Source: Paenibacillus silvisoli (GTDB lineage: Bacteria; Bacillota; Bacilli; Paenibacillales; Paenibacillaceae). From it: a stretch of DNA of 64,000 nucleotides. Made by a program: the position numbers and the translations under genes. Under the pieces are notes generated by a model. The model did not search any database. It was given only the letters and a program-made list of their open reading frames with translations, and was not told the origin of the DNA. Below are positions 45,794 to 53,180 of the stretch, one piece after another (position 1 is the stretch's first letter; each line of letters starts with the position of its first letter). The DNA lies in the NCBI RefSeq assembly GCF_030866765.1, contig NZ_CP133017.1:6414001-6478000 (forward strand), given 5' to 3'.

Positions 45794-47023
45794 CTACACC
45801 CATGCATCGATATCGTAGCCGCGCTCTTCCCAGTATCCGACGTGGTCGCCGTCGATCAGCTCGATCCGGTTCAGCCACTTGACCGACTTGTAGGCATACA
45901 TCTTCGGCACGATCAGCCGCACCGGACCGCCGAGGTCGCTCGGAATCGGCTTGCCGTCATGCATCACCGCAACCATCACATCGTCCATGTCGGCCTGCTC
46001 AAGCGTCAGCGAATCCGTGTACACGCCGTCGCCGGAATAAAATTTCACCGTCTTCGCCGCAGGCTTCACGCCGGCCAGCTTCAGAAAATCCTTCAGCTTG
46101 ATCCCTTCCCACGTATTGCCGAGCACCGACCAGCCGGTCACGCAGTGAAAATCGCTTACCTGCACCTGCCGTTTCAGCGCCACGAACTGCTCCCAGTTCC
46201 ACTGCAGCGGCTTTTCCACCAGCCCGTCGATGACGAACGAGAAGGTGCTGTTGTCGAACGCGGGAATCGGCGTCACGGTGTAGATGCGGAACGAGCCGCG
46301 GCTTCCCCCGCCGATCGGCGGCGAGGATGCGGGCAGCGGCGTCGGCGCCGGAACCAGCTTATTCGCGTCCGACTGAATGATATCGTCCAGCTTCGCGCCT
46401 GGGCTTGCCGCATTTCCGAGCCATTTGAGAAAAGAAGGCCCGATCGCGACGGCGATGCCCGCTCCCACTGCAACCCGGATAAACGAACGCCGCGACATGA
46501 CGGCCTCCGGCTTCGCCGCCGGATGCAAGCCCGCTTCGGTGCGGCCGGTTTTGACCGTTCGCCGATGCGGCTCCTTCAGCCATTTCAACCGCGTGACAGA
46601 GTGATAGATGATATAAGGAAGACCGACCCACGTCAGTACGTCATGGACCGTTAGCGCTGGGTTCGACCAAGCCGGACCGACCGCCCTAAACTGCCACAAC
46701 AGCAGGCCCGACAACAGCCAGCCGACCAGCAGCCCCAGCACGATGATGACGTTTACCTTTTGCCACCGTTTCCCTTTCAGCTGCTTCCAATGCTTCCCCG
46801 CCAGCGCCAAATAATAAAGGACCGGCAGCAGCGACGCGATTCCGACCACGATGTGAATGTACCGGATGATGACTCTGCCTTCGCCGAGAATGCCGCGCCA
46901 CAGCCCTTGAAACAAAACAAGCCCGGTCAACGCGAGAATGACGACGATCCATCCGTTCCATGAATGCAGCGAAACCAGCTTCTTCCCGTAGCCTTTGCGC
47001 AGATTGGCAAGCCACTTCTGCAT
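45794..47023 (-). CDS. Fusion: cytochrome b561-like membrane domain plus sulfite-oxidase-type molybdopterin domain
   Basis: 409 aa from the ATG at 47023 (AGGAGG upstream). Four membrane helices (about 22-42, 53-76, 92-112, 126-146) carry His20, His57, His127 and His141, consistent with haem b ligands. A twin-arginine-like motif 'SRRSFIRVAVGAG' (177-189) and a hydrophobic helix follow, then an oxidoreductase molybdopterin domain (about 245-405). The latter has 'VSDFHCVTGWSVLGNTWEG', where Cys294 is the predicted Mo ligand. It resembles the MsrP/MsrQ (YedYZ) pair joined in one chain, with the haem part first. An internal GGAGG and ATG at 46498 could also give the molybdoenzyme alone. The substrate is unknown; methionine sulfoxide is one candidate. 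Confidence 0.82.
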   Translation of the reverse strand: MQKWLANLRKGYGKKLVSLHSWNGWIVVILALTGLVLFQGLWRGILGEGRVIIRYIHIVVGIASLLPVLYYLALAGKHWKQLKGKRWQKVNVIIVLGLLVGWLLSGLLLWQFRAVGPAWSNPALTVHDVLTWVGLPYIIYHSVTRLKWLKEPHRRTVKTGRTEAGLHPAAKPEAVMSRRSFIRVAVGAGIAVAIGPSFLKWLGNAASPGAKLDDIIQSDANKLVPAPTPLPASSPPIGGGSRGSFRIYTVTPIPAFDNSTFSFVIDGLVEKPLQWNWEQFVALKRQVQVSDFHCVTGWSVLGNTWEGIKLKDFLKLAGVKPAAKTVKFYSGDGVYTDSLTLEQADMDDVMVAVMHDGKPIPSDLGGPVRLIVPKMYAYKSVKWLNRIELIDGDHVGYWEERGYDIDAWV

Positions 47024-47138
47024 GAGCGCATCCCTCCTCATTAATTACTTCTTATAACGTCATAAACGCGGAATCGGTTATAAAACTCCCGCTGACACGT
47101 ATGTATTTTTTATGCCCGGCGGTACTCCCAACACAACG

Positions 47139-47170
47139 AAGCCCCCACGCCATATTCGGCGCGAGGGCTT
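47139..47170 (-). terminator. Terminator of trxA
   Basis: AAGCCC-CGC paired arms around ATATTC-like loop with minor mismatches, 13 bp past the thioredoxin stop. The T-run is weak (CTTCGTT). Confidence 0.6.
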
Positions 47171-47182
47171 GTTCTTGCTGAC

Positions 47183-47500
47183 TTACAGCTGGCCTTGAAT
47201 TTTGTTTTTCAGGGCGTCTTTGGATTGCAGACCGACCATTTTGTCAACCGGTTGGCCGTCTTTGAACAGGATCAGCGTAGGGATCGACATTACGCCGAAT
47301 TGGGAAGCCAATTCCGGCTCTTCGTCCACGTTGATTTTCGCGATTGTCGCCGTGCCCGCAAGCTCGCCGGAAAGCTCTTCAACGATCGGAAGCTGCATTT
47401 TGCAAGGACCGCACCATGGCGCCCAGAAATCAACGAGCGTTACGCCGCTCTCGATGCTTTGGTTAAATGTGTCTTTCGTCAATGCTACTGCCATAGTCAT
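47183..47500 (-). CDS. trxA: Thioredoxin
   Basis: 105 aa. Cytoplasmic disulfide reductase with the active site 'FWAPWCGPCK' (Cys30, Cys33) and cis-proline in 'SIPTLILFKDG'. All standard thioredoxin features and length are present. Start at ATG 47500, or ATG 47494, which is better spaced from the AGAGG ribosome binding site. It lies downstream of an Rrf2 regulator and upstream of the molybdenum-enzyme fusion. These three minus-strand redox genes may be functionally linked, but a hairpin separates the last two. Confidence 0.95.
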   Translation of the reverse strand: MTMAVALTKDTFNQSIESGVTLVDFWAPWCGPCKMQLPIVEELSGELAGTATIAKINVDEEPELASQFGVMSIPTLILFKDGQPVDKMVGLQSKDALKNKIQGQL

Positions 47501-47559
47501 TCATCCTCTCTACAAATAAGTTCCAAGTTTATGGGAAGGGAAGTCCCGTCACACCAAGT

Positions 47560-47985
47560 TCAGCACTGCTTGCATTCCTTAATCTGCCCCAGCACATCGG
47601 AGATCGTAATGCCGCCAAAATAACTCTCCAGCTGCTTCTCCGCCCTGCAGAAAATACCGTCCATCACTTCCCGCATATTGGAGCCCACGACGCAATCCAT
47701 ATCCGGATTGCCCGAGCACCAGCTTGGAATGACGGAGCCCTGCGCCATCAGGCGGTAAATATCAGCCAAAGTAACGACGGCCGGATCAAGCGTCAGCCGG
47801 TAGCCGCCGCCAGCGCCTTCCCGCGTGTCGACGTAACCGCCTCGCTTCAAGCAACTCATCACTTTGCGGATACGCGCCGGATTGGTCGAGACGTTATCGG
47901 CAATGGCTTCGCTTGGCGCCATACGCTCCGGCAAATAAGCCAGGTAAACTAAACTGTGTACAGCAATGGTGAATTCGCTGTTCAT
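47560..47985 (-). CDS. Rrf2-family transcriptional regulator
   Basis: 141 aa. The winged helix-turn-helix 'FTIAVHSLVYLAYLPERMAP' and 'AIADNVSTNPARIRKVMSCL' followed by 'GYVDTREGAGGGYRLTL' is the Rrf2 signature. Cysteines are at 'SWCSGNPDMDCVVGS', 'GIFCRAEK' and the C-terminal 'KECKQC'. They are not in the C-x5-C-x7-C arrangement of IscR or NsrR, so cluster binding is uncertain and a thiol switch is possible. The promoter carries an inverted repeat over the -10, so autorepression is likely. Confidence 0.9.
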   Translation of the reverse strand: MNSEFTIAVHSLVYLAYLPERMAPSEAIADNVSTNPARIRKVMSCLKRGGYVDTREGAGGGYRLTLDPAVVTLADIYRLMAQGSVIPSWCSGNPDMDCVVGSNMREVMDGIFCRAEKQLESYFGGITISDVLGQIKECKQC

Positions 47986-48008
47986 GCTTTAACGGCACCC
48001 CGCTTTGT

Positions 48009-48043
48009 ACTGTAATCATATCAGTTACAGTTAAAGCTGTCAA
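48009..48043 (-). promoter_or_regulatory. Sigma-A promoter and operator of the Rrf2 regulator gene
   Basis: TTGACA (48038-48043), 17-bp spacer, TATGAT (48015-48020) on the minus strand. The perfect inverted repeat ACTGTAA-N9-TTACAGT (48009-48031) covers the -10, a good place for repression. Confidence 0.8.
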
Positions 48044-48116
48044 CAGCGGCAGTTATCCTATTTTGCGAATCCGGGCCTTAATCTATTCAGACAGGGAAAG
48101 CTGCGCCGCTCCCGCG

Positions 48117-48998
48117 CTAGTCGAACAGCTCCAGCTGCTCCGCGGTTTCCTTGGGCGGCGCCAGGCGGAATGAGCCTCGCGGCGGCAGCTGATGCAGCAT
48201 CGCCATTAGCTGCAGCGCGTTGTCCGCCGCATCCCCGCCGGAGTTGTTGTTGAACAGAATGCAAACCTTACCCGTTTGCTGCTCGAGACGTTTCAGCCGT
48301 TCCGCCCATTCCGCGAGCTCCGCTTCATTATATCGGTACAAATAACGGACATCCCGCCAATTGGGCTGCCCCGCCGACACCCAGCCGTCCGTGTTGCGGC
48401 CGTGCAGCCTGACGAGGGTGAGCTCGTCCGTGGCCGATTCCACGATCGGAATGGAACCGTCGCCGGCTTGCGGCTCATCGCATACCGTATGAAACCAGCC
48501 CTCCCGCTTCGTGAAGGCGATCGTCTTCTCCCGCATTTCGGCAGAAAACCAGCTCTGATGCCGAAATTCCAGCGCGACCGGCACGTCGCCCATAAGCGCT
48601 TTGGCGGTCCGCAGCGTATTCACGTTCTGCCTGGTGCAGTTAAACCATGGCGGGTATTGGAACAGGACGGCCATCAGCTTGCCCGCTTGGCGAATCGGCT
48701 CGATCGCGTCCAAGAAAGCTTGGAACATCGCCTGCTCGCTCTCGTACGGATGAAAGCCTTTGCCGCCGCGCGCATGTCCGGTCATGCCCTGGTACGCTTT
48801 GATGACGAACCGGAAATCGTCCGGCGTTTCCGCCGCCCATTTCTCGAGCGTCTGCGGCGACTGAATCGCGTAGAAGGTGCTGTCGACTTCGACGACGCGG
48901 AACCACTGCGCGTAAACCGGCAGCTTGTTTTTGGCGCTGCCCGCTTCCCGGTACAGCTCGGAATGGTCGCCCCAGCCGCATAAACCGATCTCGATCAT
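48117..48998 (-). CDS. DUF72 (YecE-like) family protein
   Basis: 293 aa from the ATG at 48998 with AAGGAGGT upstream; the frame is open to 49034. A DUF72 TIM-barrel-like protein: 'MIEIGLCGWGDHSELY' at the start, 'FRVVEVDSTFYAIQSPQTLE', 'FRFVIKAYQGMTGHARGGKG', 'LFQYPPWF', 'VALEFRHQSWF' and 'VRLHGRNTDGW', then 'VCILFNNNSGGDAADNALQL' near the C-terminus. The biochemical role of the family is not established; conserved Glu, Arg and His residues suggest hydrolase or nucleic-acid chemistry. It is transcribed alone. Confidence 0.9.
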   Translation of the reverse strand: MIEIGLCGWGDHSELYREAGSAKNKLPVYAQWFRVVEVDSTFYAIQSPQTLEKWAAETPDDFRFVIKAYQGMTGHARGGKGFHPYESEQAMFQAFLDAIEPIRQAGKLMAVLFQYPPWFNCTRQNVNTLRTAKALMGDVPVALEFRHQSWFSAEMREKTIAFTKREGWFHTVCDEPQAGDGSIPIVESATDELTLVRLHGRNTDGWVSAGQPNWRDVRYLYRYNEAELAEWAERLKRLEQQTGKVCILFNNNSGGDAADNALQLMAMLHQLPPRGSFRLAPPKETAEQLELFD

Positions 48999-49140
48999 GC
49001 GTTTTACCTCCTTTTTCCTATATAGACCTGCCATGTCCCTTGATTGATAGGCTAAACTACATTAGCATGGATATGAGAATAAGTTTACTGCCCGTCTCGC
49101 TTGGAAATCAAATCTATTGCCGAAAGGTTGTCGTTCACAT

Positions 49141-49776
49141 ATGCATATTGACGTATATTCCGATGTGGTTTGCCCTTGGTGCCGCATCGGCAAGCAAAAT
49201 CTAACCCGCGCCATCGCCCTATGGTCGGAGACAAACGACGAGCCCATTACCGTCGCCTATCACGCGTACCAGCTCGATCCGGGGCTGCCGCCGGAAGGGC
49301 GTACCTTCGATGACGTCATGGTGAAAAAGATGGGCGGAGCCGAGTCGCTCAAGCGCGCGACCCAGCATGTCACGCAAGCGGGCGCGGCGGTCGGCGTCAC
49401 GTTCCGGTTCGACCGCGTCACGCGCATGCCGAACACGTATCTGGCCCACCGCTTCATGGCGCTGCTGCCCGAGGAGAAGAAAGCGACGGCGGTGGATGAG
49501 CTGTTCCGCGCCTACTTCGAGGAAGGTCAAGACGTCGCGCAGATGAGCGTCATCTTGACGGTTGCCGAGCGCCTCGGCGTCTCCGCGCCGGAGCTGCAGG
49601 CAAGACTGGAGAGCGGCGAAGGAAGCGCTGCGGTGGATGCCGATCTCCAAAAGGCGCAGCAAATCGGCGTAACCGGCGTCCCTTTCTTCGTGTTCAATAA
49701 CCGCTATGCGCTCTCGGGCGCTTATCCTGCTGAAGAGCTGCTCGGCTTAATGGGCGGGGTCAAGACCGGCGCTTAG
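49141..49776 (+). CDS. DsbA-family FrnE-like oxidoreductase
   Basis: 211 aa from the ATG at 49141; an in-frame TTG at 49117 is possible. The thioredoxin fold starts 'MHIDVYSDVVCPWCRIGKQN', with the CPWC active site at residues 11-14. A helical insertion follows, then the cis-Pro segment 'IGVTGVPFFVFNNRYALSGA' typical of 2-hydroxychromene-2-carboxylate isomerase/FrnE-like proteins. No signal peptide is seen, so it acts in the cytoplasm, unlike exported DsbA. FrnE-like proteins have been tied to oxidative-stress protection. The stop codon lies within a GC-rich hairpin. Confidence 0.88.
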   Translation: MHIDVYSDVVCPWCRIGKQNLTRAIALWSETNDEPITVAYHAYQLDPGLPPEGRTFDDVMVKKMGGAESLKRATQHVTQAGAAVGVTFRFDRVTRMPNTYLAHRFMALLPEEKKATAVDELFRAYFEEGQDVAQMSVILTVAERLGVSAPELQARLESGEGSAAVDADLQKAQQIGVTGVPFFVFNNRYALSGAYPAEELLGLMGGVKTGA

Positions 49777-49813
49777 CGCCGGTGTTGATGGTGACCCAGG
49801 GGGAGCTTACATC

Positions 49814-51145
49814 ATGGGAATGGGAATAGGCACGAAGAAGTCGCGGCTGTGGATGGTCGGATTAGCCGCAATCATTTTACTCGGCGCGGGTCTGGGCATC
49901 GTTTATATGTGGAGCCCAAAGACCGAGCCTTCCGCAGCTTCGAAAGAAGACCCCCTGCTGGAGGAGGAGAGCCGCAAGAGCTTCGATTTTTTCTGGCTGG
50001 AGGCCAATACGGATAAAGAAAGCCCGGGCTACGGGCTCATTCGCGACCGGGCGCCCGGCAATCCGAATATGAGCAGCGTCGCGTCGGTCGGCTTTGGCTT
50101 GACGGCGATCGCGATCGGAGCCGAGCGCGGCTGGGTCGACGAGGACGAAGCCCGCGAACGCGCCGAAGGAACGCTGGATACGCTGCTGAACGATGCGGCG
50201 CAGGAGCACGGGTTTTTCTATCATTTTCTGAATATGAGCGACGGTTCTCGTTCGGGCACGAGCGAGGTGTCGATCATCGACACGGCGCTGGCGCTGAACG
50301 GCGCGATCGTGGCCGGGGAATATTTTCAAGGCGAGATTGCGAAGAAGGCGGAGGCATTGTACCGGCGGGTGGAGTGGGAATGGTACCGCAACCCCGATAG
50401 GAACCAGTTCTACATGGCGTATTCGCCGGAGAACGGCTTCGCCGGGGCGTGGGATTTCTACGCGGAGCAGCTGTCTCTGTATGTACTGGCTTCCGGCTCG
50501 CCGACGCATCCGACCGATCCGGCGATGTTTTACAGCTTCACGCGGGATTCGAGGGCCTACGGCGAAGGGGAACCGTTTATCCACTCCTGGTTCGGCTCGC
50601 TGTTTACGCACCAGTTCAGCCATGCCTGGTTCGACTTCCGGGGGATGACCGATCAACAAGGCGTGGATTGGTGGAAAAACTCCGTCACGGCTTCGAAGGC
50701 CAATCTGCAATATGCGATCGATCAATCTGCCGTGTATCCGTCGCTTGGCTCGCAGGCATGGGGATTTACCGCTTCCGATGGTCCCGACGGCTATGAAGGC
50801 CGATACGGGGCGCCGCCGTCCGGCTTCGATAATGATCAGCATATGGTAGATGGCACGGTACCGCCCGCAGGCGCGGCCGGTTCGATTGTGTTTACGCCGG
50901 AGGAGTCGTTTGAGGCGCTTCGTTATTACAAGACGCTGCCCGAGCTGTGGGGCGATTACGGCTTTAAGGATGCGTTTAACCTTGAGGTGAAGCCGGCTTG
51001 GTATGACGCGGACGTGATCGGCATCGATAAAGGGATCACGCTGCTCATGCTGGAGAATTACCGGAGCGGCTTCGTGTGGGAGCAGTATATGAAGAACGCC
51101 CATGTGCAGGCGGGAGCGCAAGCAATCGGATTGAAAAAGGAATAA
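49814..51145 (+). CDS. Glycoamylase-family secreted glycoside hydrolase (GH144-like)
   Basis: 443 aa with a basic N-terminus and one hydrophobic segment (about 12-32) that serves as a signal peptide or anchor. The rest is an (alpha/alpha)6-barrel of the 'putative glucoamylase' family (PF10091): 'SFDFFWLEANTDKESPGYGL', 'SSVASVGFGLTAIAIGAERG', 'HGFFYHFLNMSDGSRSGTSE', 'FIHSWFGSLFTHQFSHAWFD' and 'AWGFTASDGPDGY'. Characterised relatives include beta-1,2-glucanases (GH144), so beta-glucan rather than starch may be the substrate. It lies 37 bp after the DsbA-like gene, with a terminator after it. Confidence 0.85.
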   Translation: MGMGIGTKKSRLWMVGLAAIILLGAGLGIVYMWSPKTEPSAASKEDPLLEEESRKSFDFFWLEANTDKESPGYGLIRDRAPGNPNMSSVASVGFGLTAIAIGAERGWVDEDEARERAEGTLDTLLNDAAQEHGFFYHFLNMSDGSRSGTSEVSIIDTALALNGAIVAGEYFQGEIAKKAEALYRRVEWEWYRNPDRNQFYMAYSPENGFAGAWDFYAEQLSLYVLASGSPTHPTDPAMFYSFTRDSRAYGEGEPFIHSWFGSLFTHQFSHAWFDFRGMTDQQGVDWWKNSVTASKANLQYAIDQSAVYPSLGSQAWGFTASDGPDGYEGRYGAPPSGFDNDQHMVDGTVPPAGAAGSIVFTPEESFEALRYYKTLPELWGDYGFKDAFNLEVKPAWYDADVIGIDKGITLLMLENYRSGFVWEQYMKNAHVQAGAQAIGLKKE

Positions 51146-51186
51146 AAAAAGGAAGCCTCCTAGGAGTAGGAGAGCTTCCTTTTTTG
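51144..51186. terminator. Bidirectional terminator between the glycosidase and SMR genes
   Basis: GGAAGC-CTCCT pairs with AGGAG-GCTTCC, with A-run on the left and T-run on the right. It separates convergent genes. Confidence 0.88.
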
Positions 51187-51199
51187 ATGAAGATCATAA

Positions 51200-51523
51200 T
51201 CAATGACCGCCGCCAATGACCCGTAATCCGGCAACGCCGATAATAATCATCGCGATAAAGAGCAGTTTGCTTTTGTTTTTGGATTCGCCGAACGCGAGCA
51301 TGCCGAGCAATACGCTTCCGACCGAGCCGATTCCCGTCCATACCCCGTATGCGGTGCTTATCGGAATGTCTTGAAGCGATCTCGATAAAAAATAGAAGCT
51401 GATGCCCCCCGACGCGAGGGCGAGCAGCGTGCCTTTCCAGTTTTTGAACCCGTTCGACAGCTTCATCCCCGTCACGCCGCCTACTTCGCCCAAGCCCGAA
51501 ATCAGCAAGAACAACCAGGCCAT
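51200..51523 (-). CDS. SMR-family multidrug/guanidinium exporter subunit
   Basis: 107 aa, four membrane helices. The family Glu in helix 1 lies in 'FLLISGLGEVGGVTGMKLSN', about residue 13. 'AYGVWTGIGSVGSVLLGMLAF' forms the helix-3 dimer interface region. It is the second of two adjacent SMR genes (19-bp gap), a layout seen with paired small multidrug resistance proteins such as YkkC/YkkD that work as heterodimers. Both are controlled by the TetR gene upstream. Confidence 0.9.
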   Translation of the reverse strand: MAWLFLLISGLGEVGGVTGMKLSNGFKNWKGTLLALASGGISFYFLSRSLQDIPISTAYGVWTGIGSVGSVLLGMLAFGESKNKSKLLFIAMIIIGVAGLRVIGGGH

Positions 51524-51542
51524 TTTGCCGGCACCTCCCCTT

Positions 51543-51908
51543 TTACTCCGAATGAGTTTCCGCCGCCACGGCTTTTGTCTTCGTTTCTTCCTCTTTGCTG
51601 GAGACGACTTTAAGTCCCACGATGCCCCCCACGAGCAGGGCGATAAATAGCAGCTTCAGCACATTTGCCGGCTCGCCTTGCACGATGCCGACGATGACGG
51701 TGCCCACCGTCCCGATACCGGTAAATACGGCATACGCCGTCCCAATCTCGATCGTGCGCATGGCCCTTGCAAACAGCATGAAGCTAATAACGAGCAGCAC
51801 GATCGTAATGACGCTCGGCACCGGCTCCGTAAATCCGTCCGAGGCCTGCATGCCGTATGCCCAAGCGATCTCAAGCAATCCGGCCAGCAGCAAATACAGC
51901 CACGCCAT
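51543..51908 (-). CDS. SMR-family multidrug/guanidinium exporter subunit
   Basis: 121 aa, four membrane helices and a charged C-terminal tail 'SSKEEETKTKAVAAETHSE'. The helix-1 Glu is in 'YLLLAGLLEIAWAYGMQASD'; helix 3 has 'TAYAVFTGIGTVGTVIVGIV'. It starts 6 bp after the TetR stop, so it shares the TetR transcript, and its SMR partner follows 19 bp later. The longer tail on one partner is normal in paired SMR systems. Substrate (drug or guanidinium) is not decided by sequence. Confidence 0.9.
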   Translation of the reverse strand: MAWLYLLLAGLLEIAWAYGMQASDGFTEPVPSVITIVLLVISFMLFARAMRTIEIGTAYAVFTGIGTVGTVIVGIVQGEPANVLKLLFIALLVGGIVGLKVVSSKEEETKTKAVAAETHSE

Positions 51909-51914
51909 GTTGTC

Positions 51915-52511
51915 TTAACCTCCCTTGGTTTCCCGGCTAATGCCCTCTTGCAGCCAGCCCCAGAGCAGCTCCTGTCTTCTCCGGTAAAGCGCCGAATCGT
52001 ACAATTTATGTTCCACCAGCAGGCCGTCGATCAACGCGTAAAATAACGCGAGCAGCCGCTCGGTTTGCTCTTGGTTAAGTTGTTTTGCCGGCTGTGCGGC
52101 AGCGCCATGCAGCAGTGCCGTTAAATGAAGCGTAACCTCGTCCTCGTAAGCGGTCAGGTATTGGCTTAGCCGCTCCTGCAAATGCCGAGGCGGCATGAGC
52201 AGCGTTCGTTTGAGGAACGATTGACCTTTCGTGATCTGATCCAGATCGGTGTAAAAAAGAAACATCGCACGCAGCCGGCCGATCGGCGGCTTAGCCTCCG
52301 TCTCGTGCAGCAGCGCCAGAAGCTTGGCTTGCTCTTCCTTTATTGCGTCCTCCAGCAGTTCAATGAACAGCTGCTCCTTGGAGTCGAAATGGGCATAGAT
52401 CGACGGCGTCTTAATGCCGACCGATTTGGCGATCTCCGACAAGGACACGCCCTCATAGCCCGATTCCGCAAATAGCGTCAATGCAGCCTGCTTTAATCGG
52501 CTCGCCGTCAT
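51915..52511 (-). CDS. TetR-family transcriptional repressor
   Basis: 198 aa. N-terminal helix-turn-helix: 'LKQAALTLFAESGYEGVSLS' then 'EIAKSVGIKTPSIYAHFDSK', the TetR signature. The C-terminal ligand domain is helical and variable. It is the first gene of a TetR-SMR-SMR operon, with a palindromic operator between promoter and start codon. The simplest reading is a drug-responsive repressor of its own efflux operon. Confidence 0.93.
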   Translation of the reverse strand: MTASRLKQAALTLFAESGYEGVSLSEIAKSVGIKTPSIYAHFDSKEQLFIELLEDAIKEEQAKLLALLHETEAKPPIGRLRAMFLFYTDLDQITKGQSFLKRTLLMPPRHLQERLSQYLTAYEDEVTLHLTALLHGAAAQPAKQLNQEQTERLLALFYALIDGLLVEHKLYDSALYRRRQELLWGWLQEGISRETKGG

Positions 52512-52546
52512 GCTTTGTTCTCCCCTTGCTTCTTTGAGATAATTGC

Positions 52547-52602
52547 CTAACGAACGTTAGTTAGTCTCAGGTGATCATAGCTCCTTTGGGGCGGGGTGTC
52601 AA
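52547..52602 (-). promoter_or_regulatory. Promoter and palindromic operator of the TetR-SMR operon
   Basis: Minus strand: TTGACA (52597-52602), 17 bp, TATGAT (52574-52579). Just downstream, CTAACTAACGTTCGTTAG (52547-52564) contains the inverted arms CTAACG/CGTTAG, a typical TetR-family site placed where it would block transcription initiation or early elongation. Confidence 0.83.
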
Positions 52603-52639
52603 GGGAAATTCGCTGCGGAGGTGGGAGATGCTAACGGTA

Positions 52640-53060
52640 CCTAGATAGAGCGATTTCCTCCCACTTGGGGGAGCTGTTCCACTTCTTGCTCTCTTTTCCG
52701 CCGAATTCCGCCCAAGAGGGGAAGTTGTTCCACTTCTTGCTCTCTTTTCGGCCGATTTCCGCCCACGAAGGGGATCTGTTCCACCTCTTGCTCTCTTTTC
52801 GGCCGATTTCCGCCCAAGAGGGGGATCTGTTCCACTTCTCGCTCTCTTTCCGGCCGATTTTCTCACCATGTGAGGTAACTGTTACCTCTCTTGCCCACCA
52901 CTCTGCCGGTTTTCGCCCCATGTACGGTAACTGTTACCTCTCTTGACCGCCACTCTCCCGGTTTCACCCCATGTACGGTAACTGTTACCTCTCTTGCCCG
53001 CTACTCTGCCGGTTTTCGCCCCATGTACGGTATCTGTTACCTCTCTTGCCCGCCACCTGC
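52640..53060. repeat. Eight-unit 51-52 bp tandem repeat in two subtypes
   Basis: Anchors (C of CTTG/CTCG) at 52685, 52736, 52787, 52838, 52890, 52942, 52993 and 53045. The first four units share TTTTCGGCCGATTTCCGCCC and a GTTCC half-site. The last four share CGCCCCATGTACGG and the palindrome GGTAACTGTTACC. It fills the 669-bp gap between the TetR gene and the winged-helix/GyrB-like gene. The open frames across it on the minus strand are a product of the 51-bp period and not credible genes. Confidence 0.92.
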
Positions 53061-53126
53061 TTAGTCTCCCTCACCGCAATCGGGTCAATCACGCCTTTCT
53101 TATTTTCACGAATTATGTTATTATGT

Positions 53127-53138
53127 AATTACGTAATT
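53127..53138. promoter_or_regulatory. AT-rich palindrome upstream of the winged-helix/GyrB-like gene
   Basis: AATTACGTAATT, a perfect 12-bp palindrome in a strongly AT-rich 50-bp island, 42 bp before the start codon. This is a plausible ArsR-type operator or promoter region of the gene at 53181. Confidence 0.5.
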
Positions 53139-53180
53139 TAATAATATTGATTGCGCAAATCCATCGCGAGGTGATTCATT

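Noticed and set aside
49877-51121. 414-codon minus-strand frame opposite the glycoamylase-family gene
   Set aside because: Arg/His-rich mirror translation of a gene with clear PF10091-type motifs and a signal segment on the plus strand.
52567-52921. Overlapping minus-strand frames encoding 17-residue repeats such as GRKSAEKRARSGT
   Set aside because: The 51-bp period keeps all three frames open at once. Repeat subtypes change without protein-level constraint, and there is no ribosome binding site.
52640-53060. CRISPR array
   Set aside because: Whole 51-52 bp units are repeated, including the parts that would be spacers.
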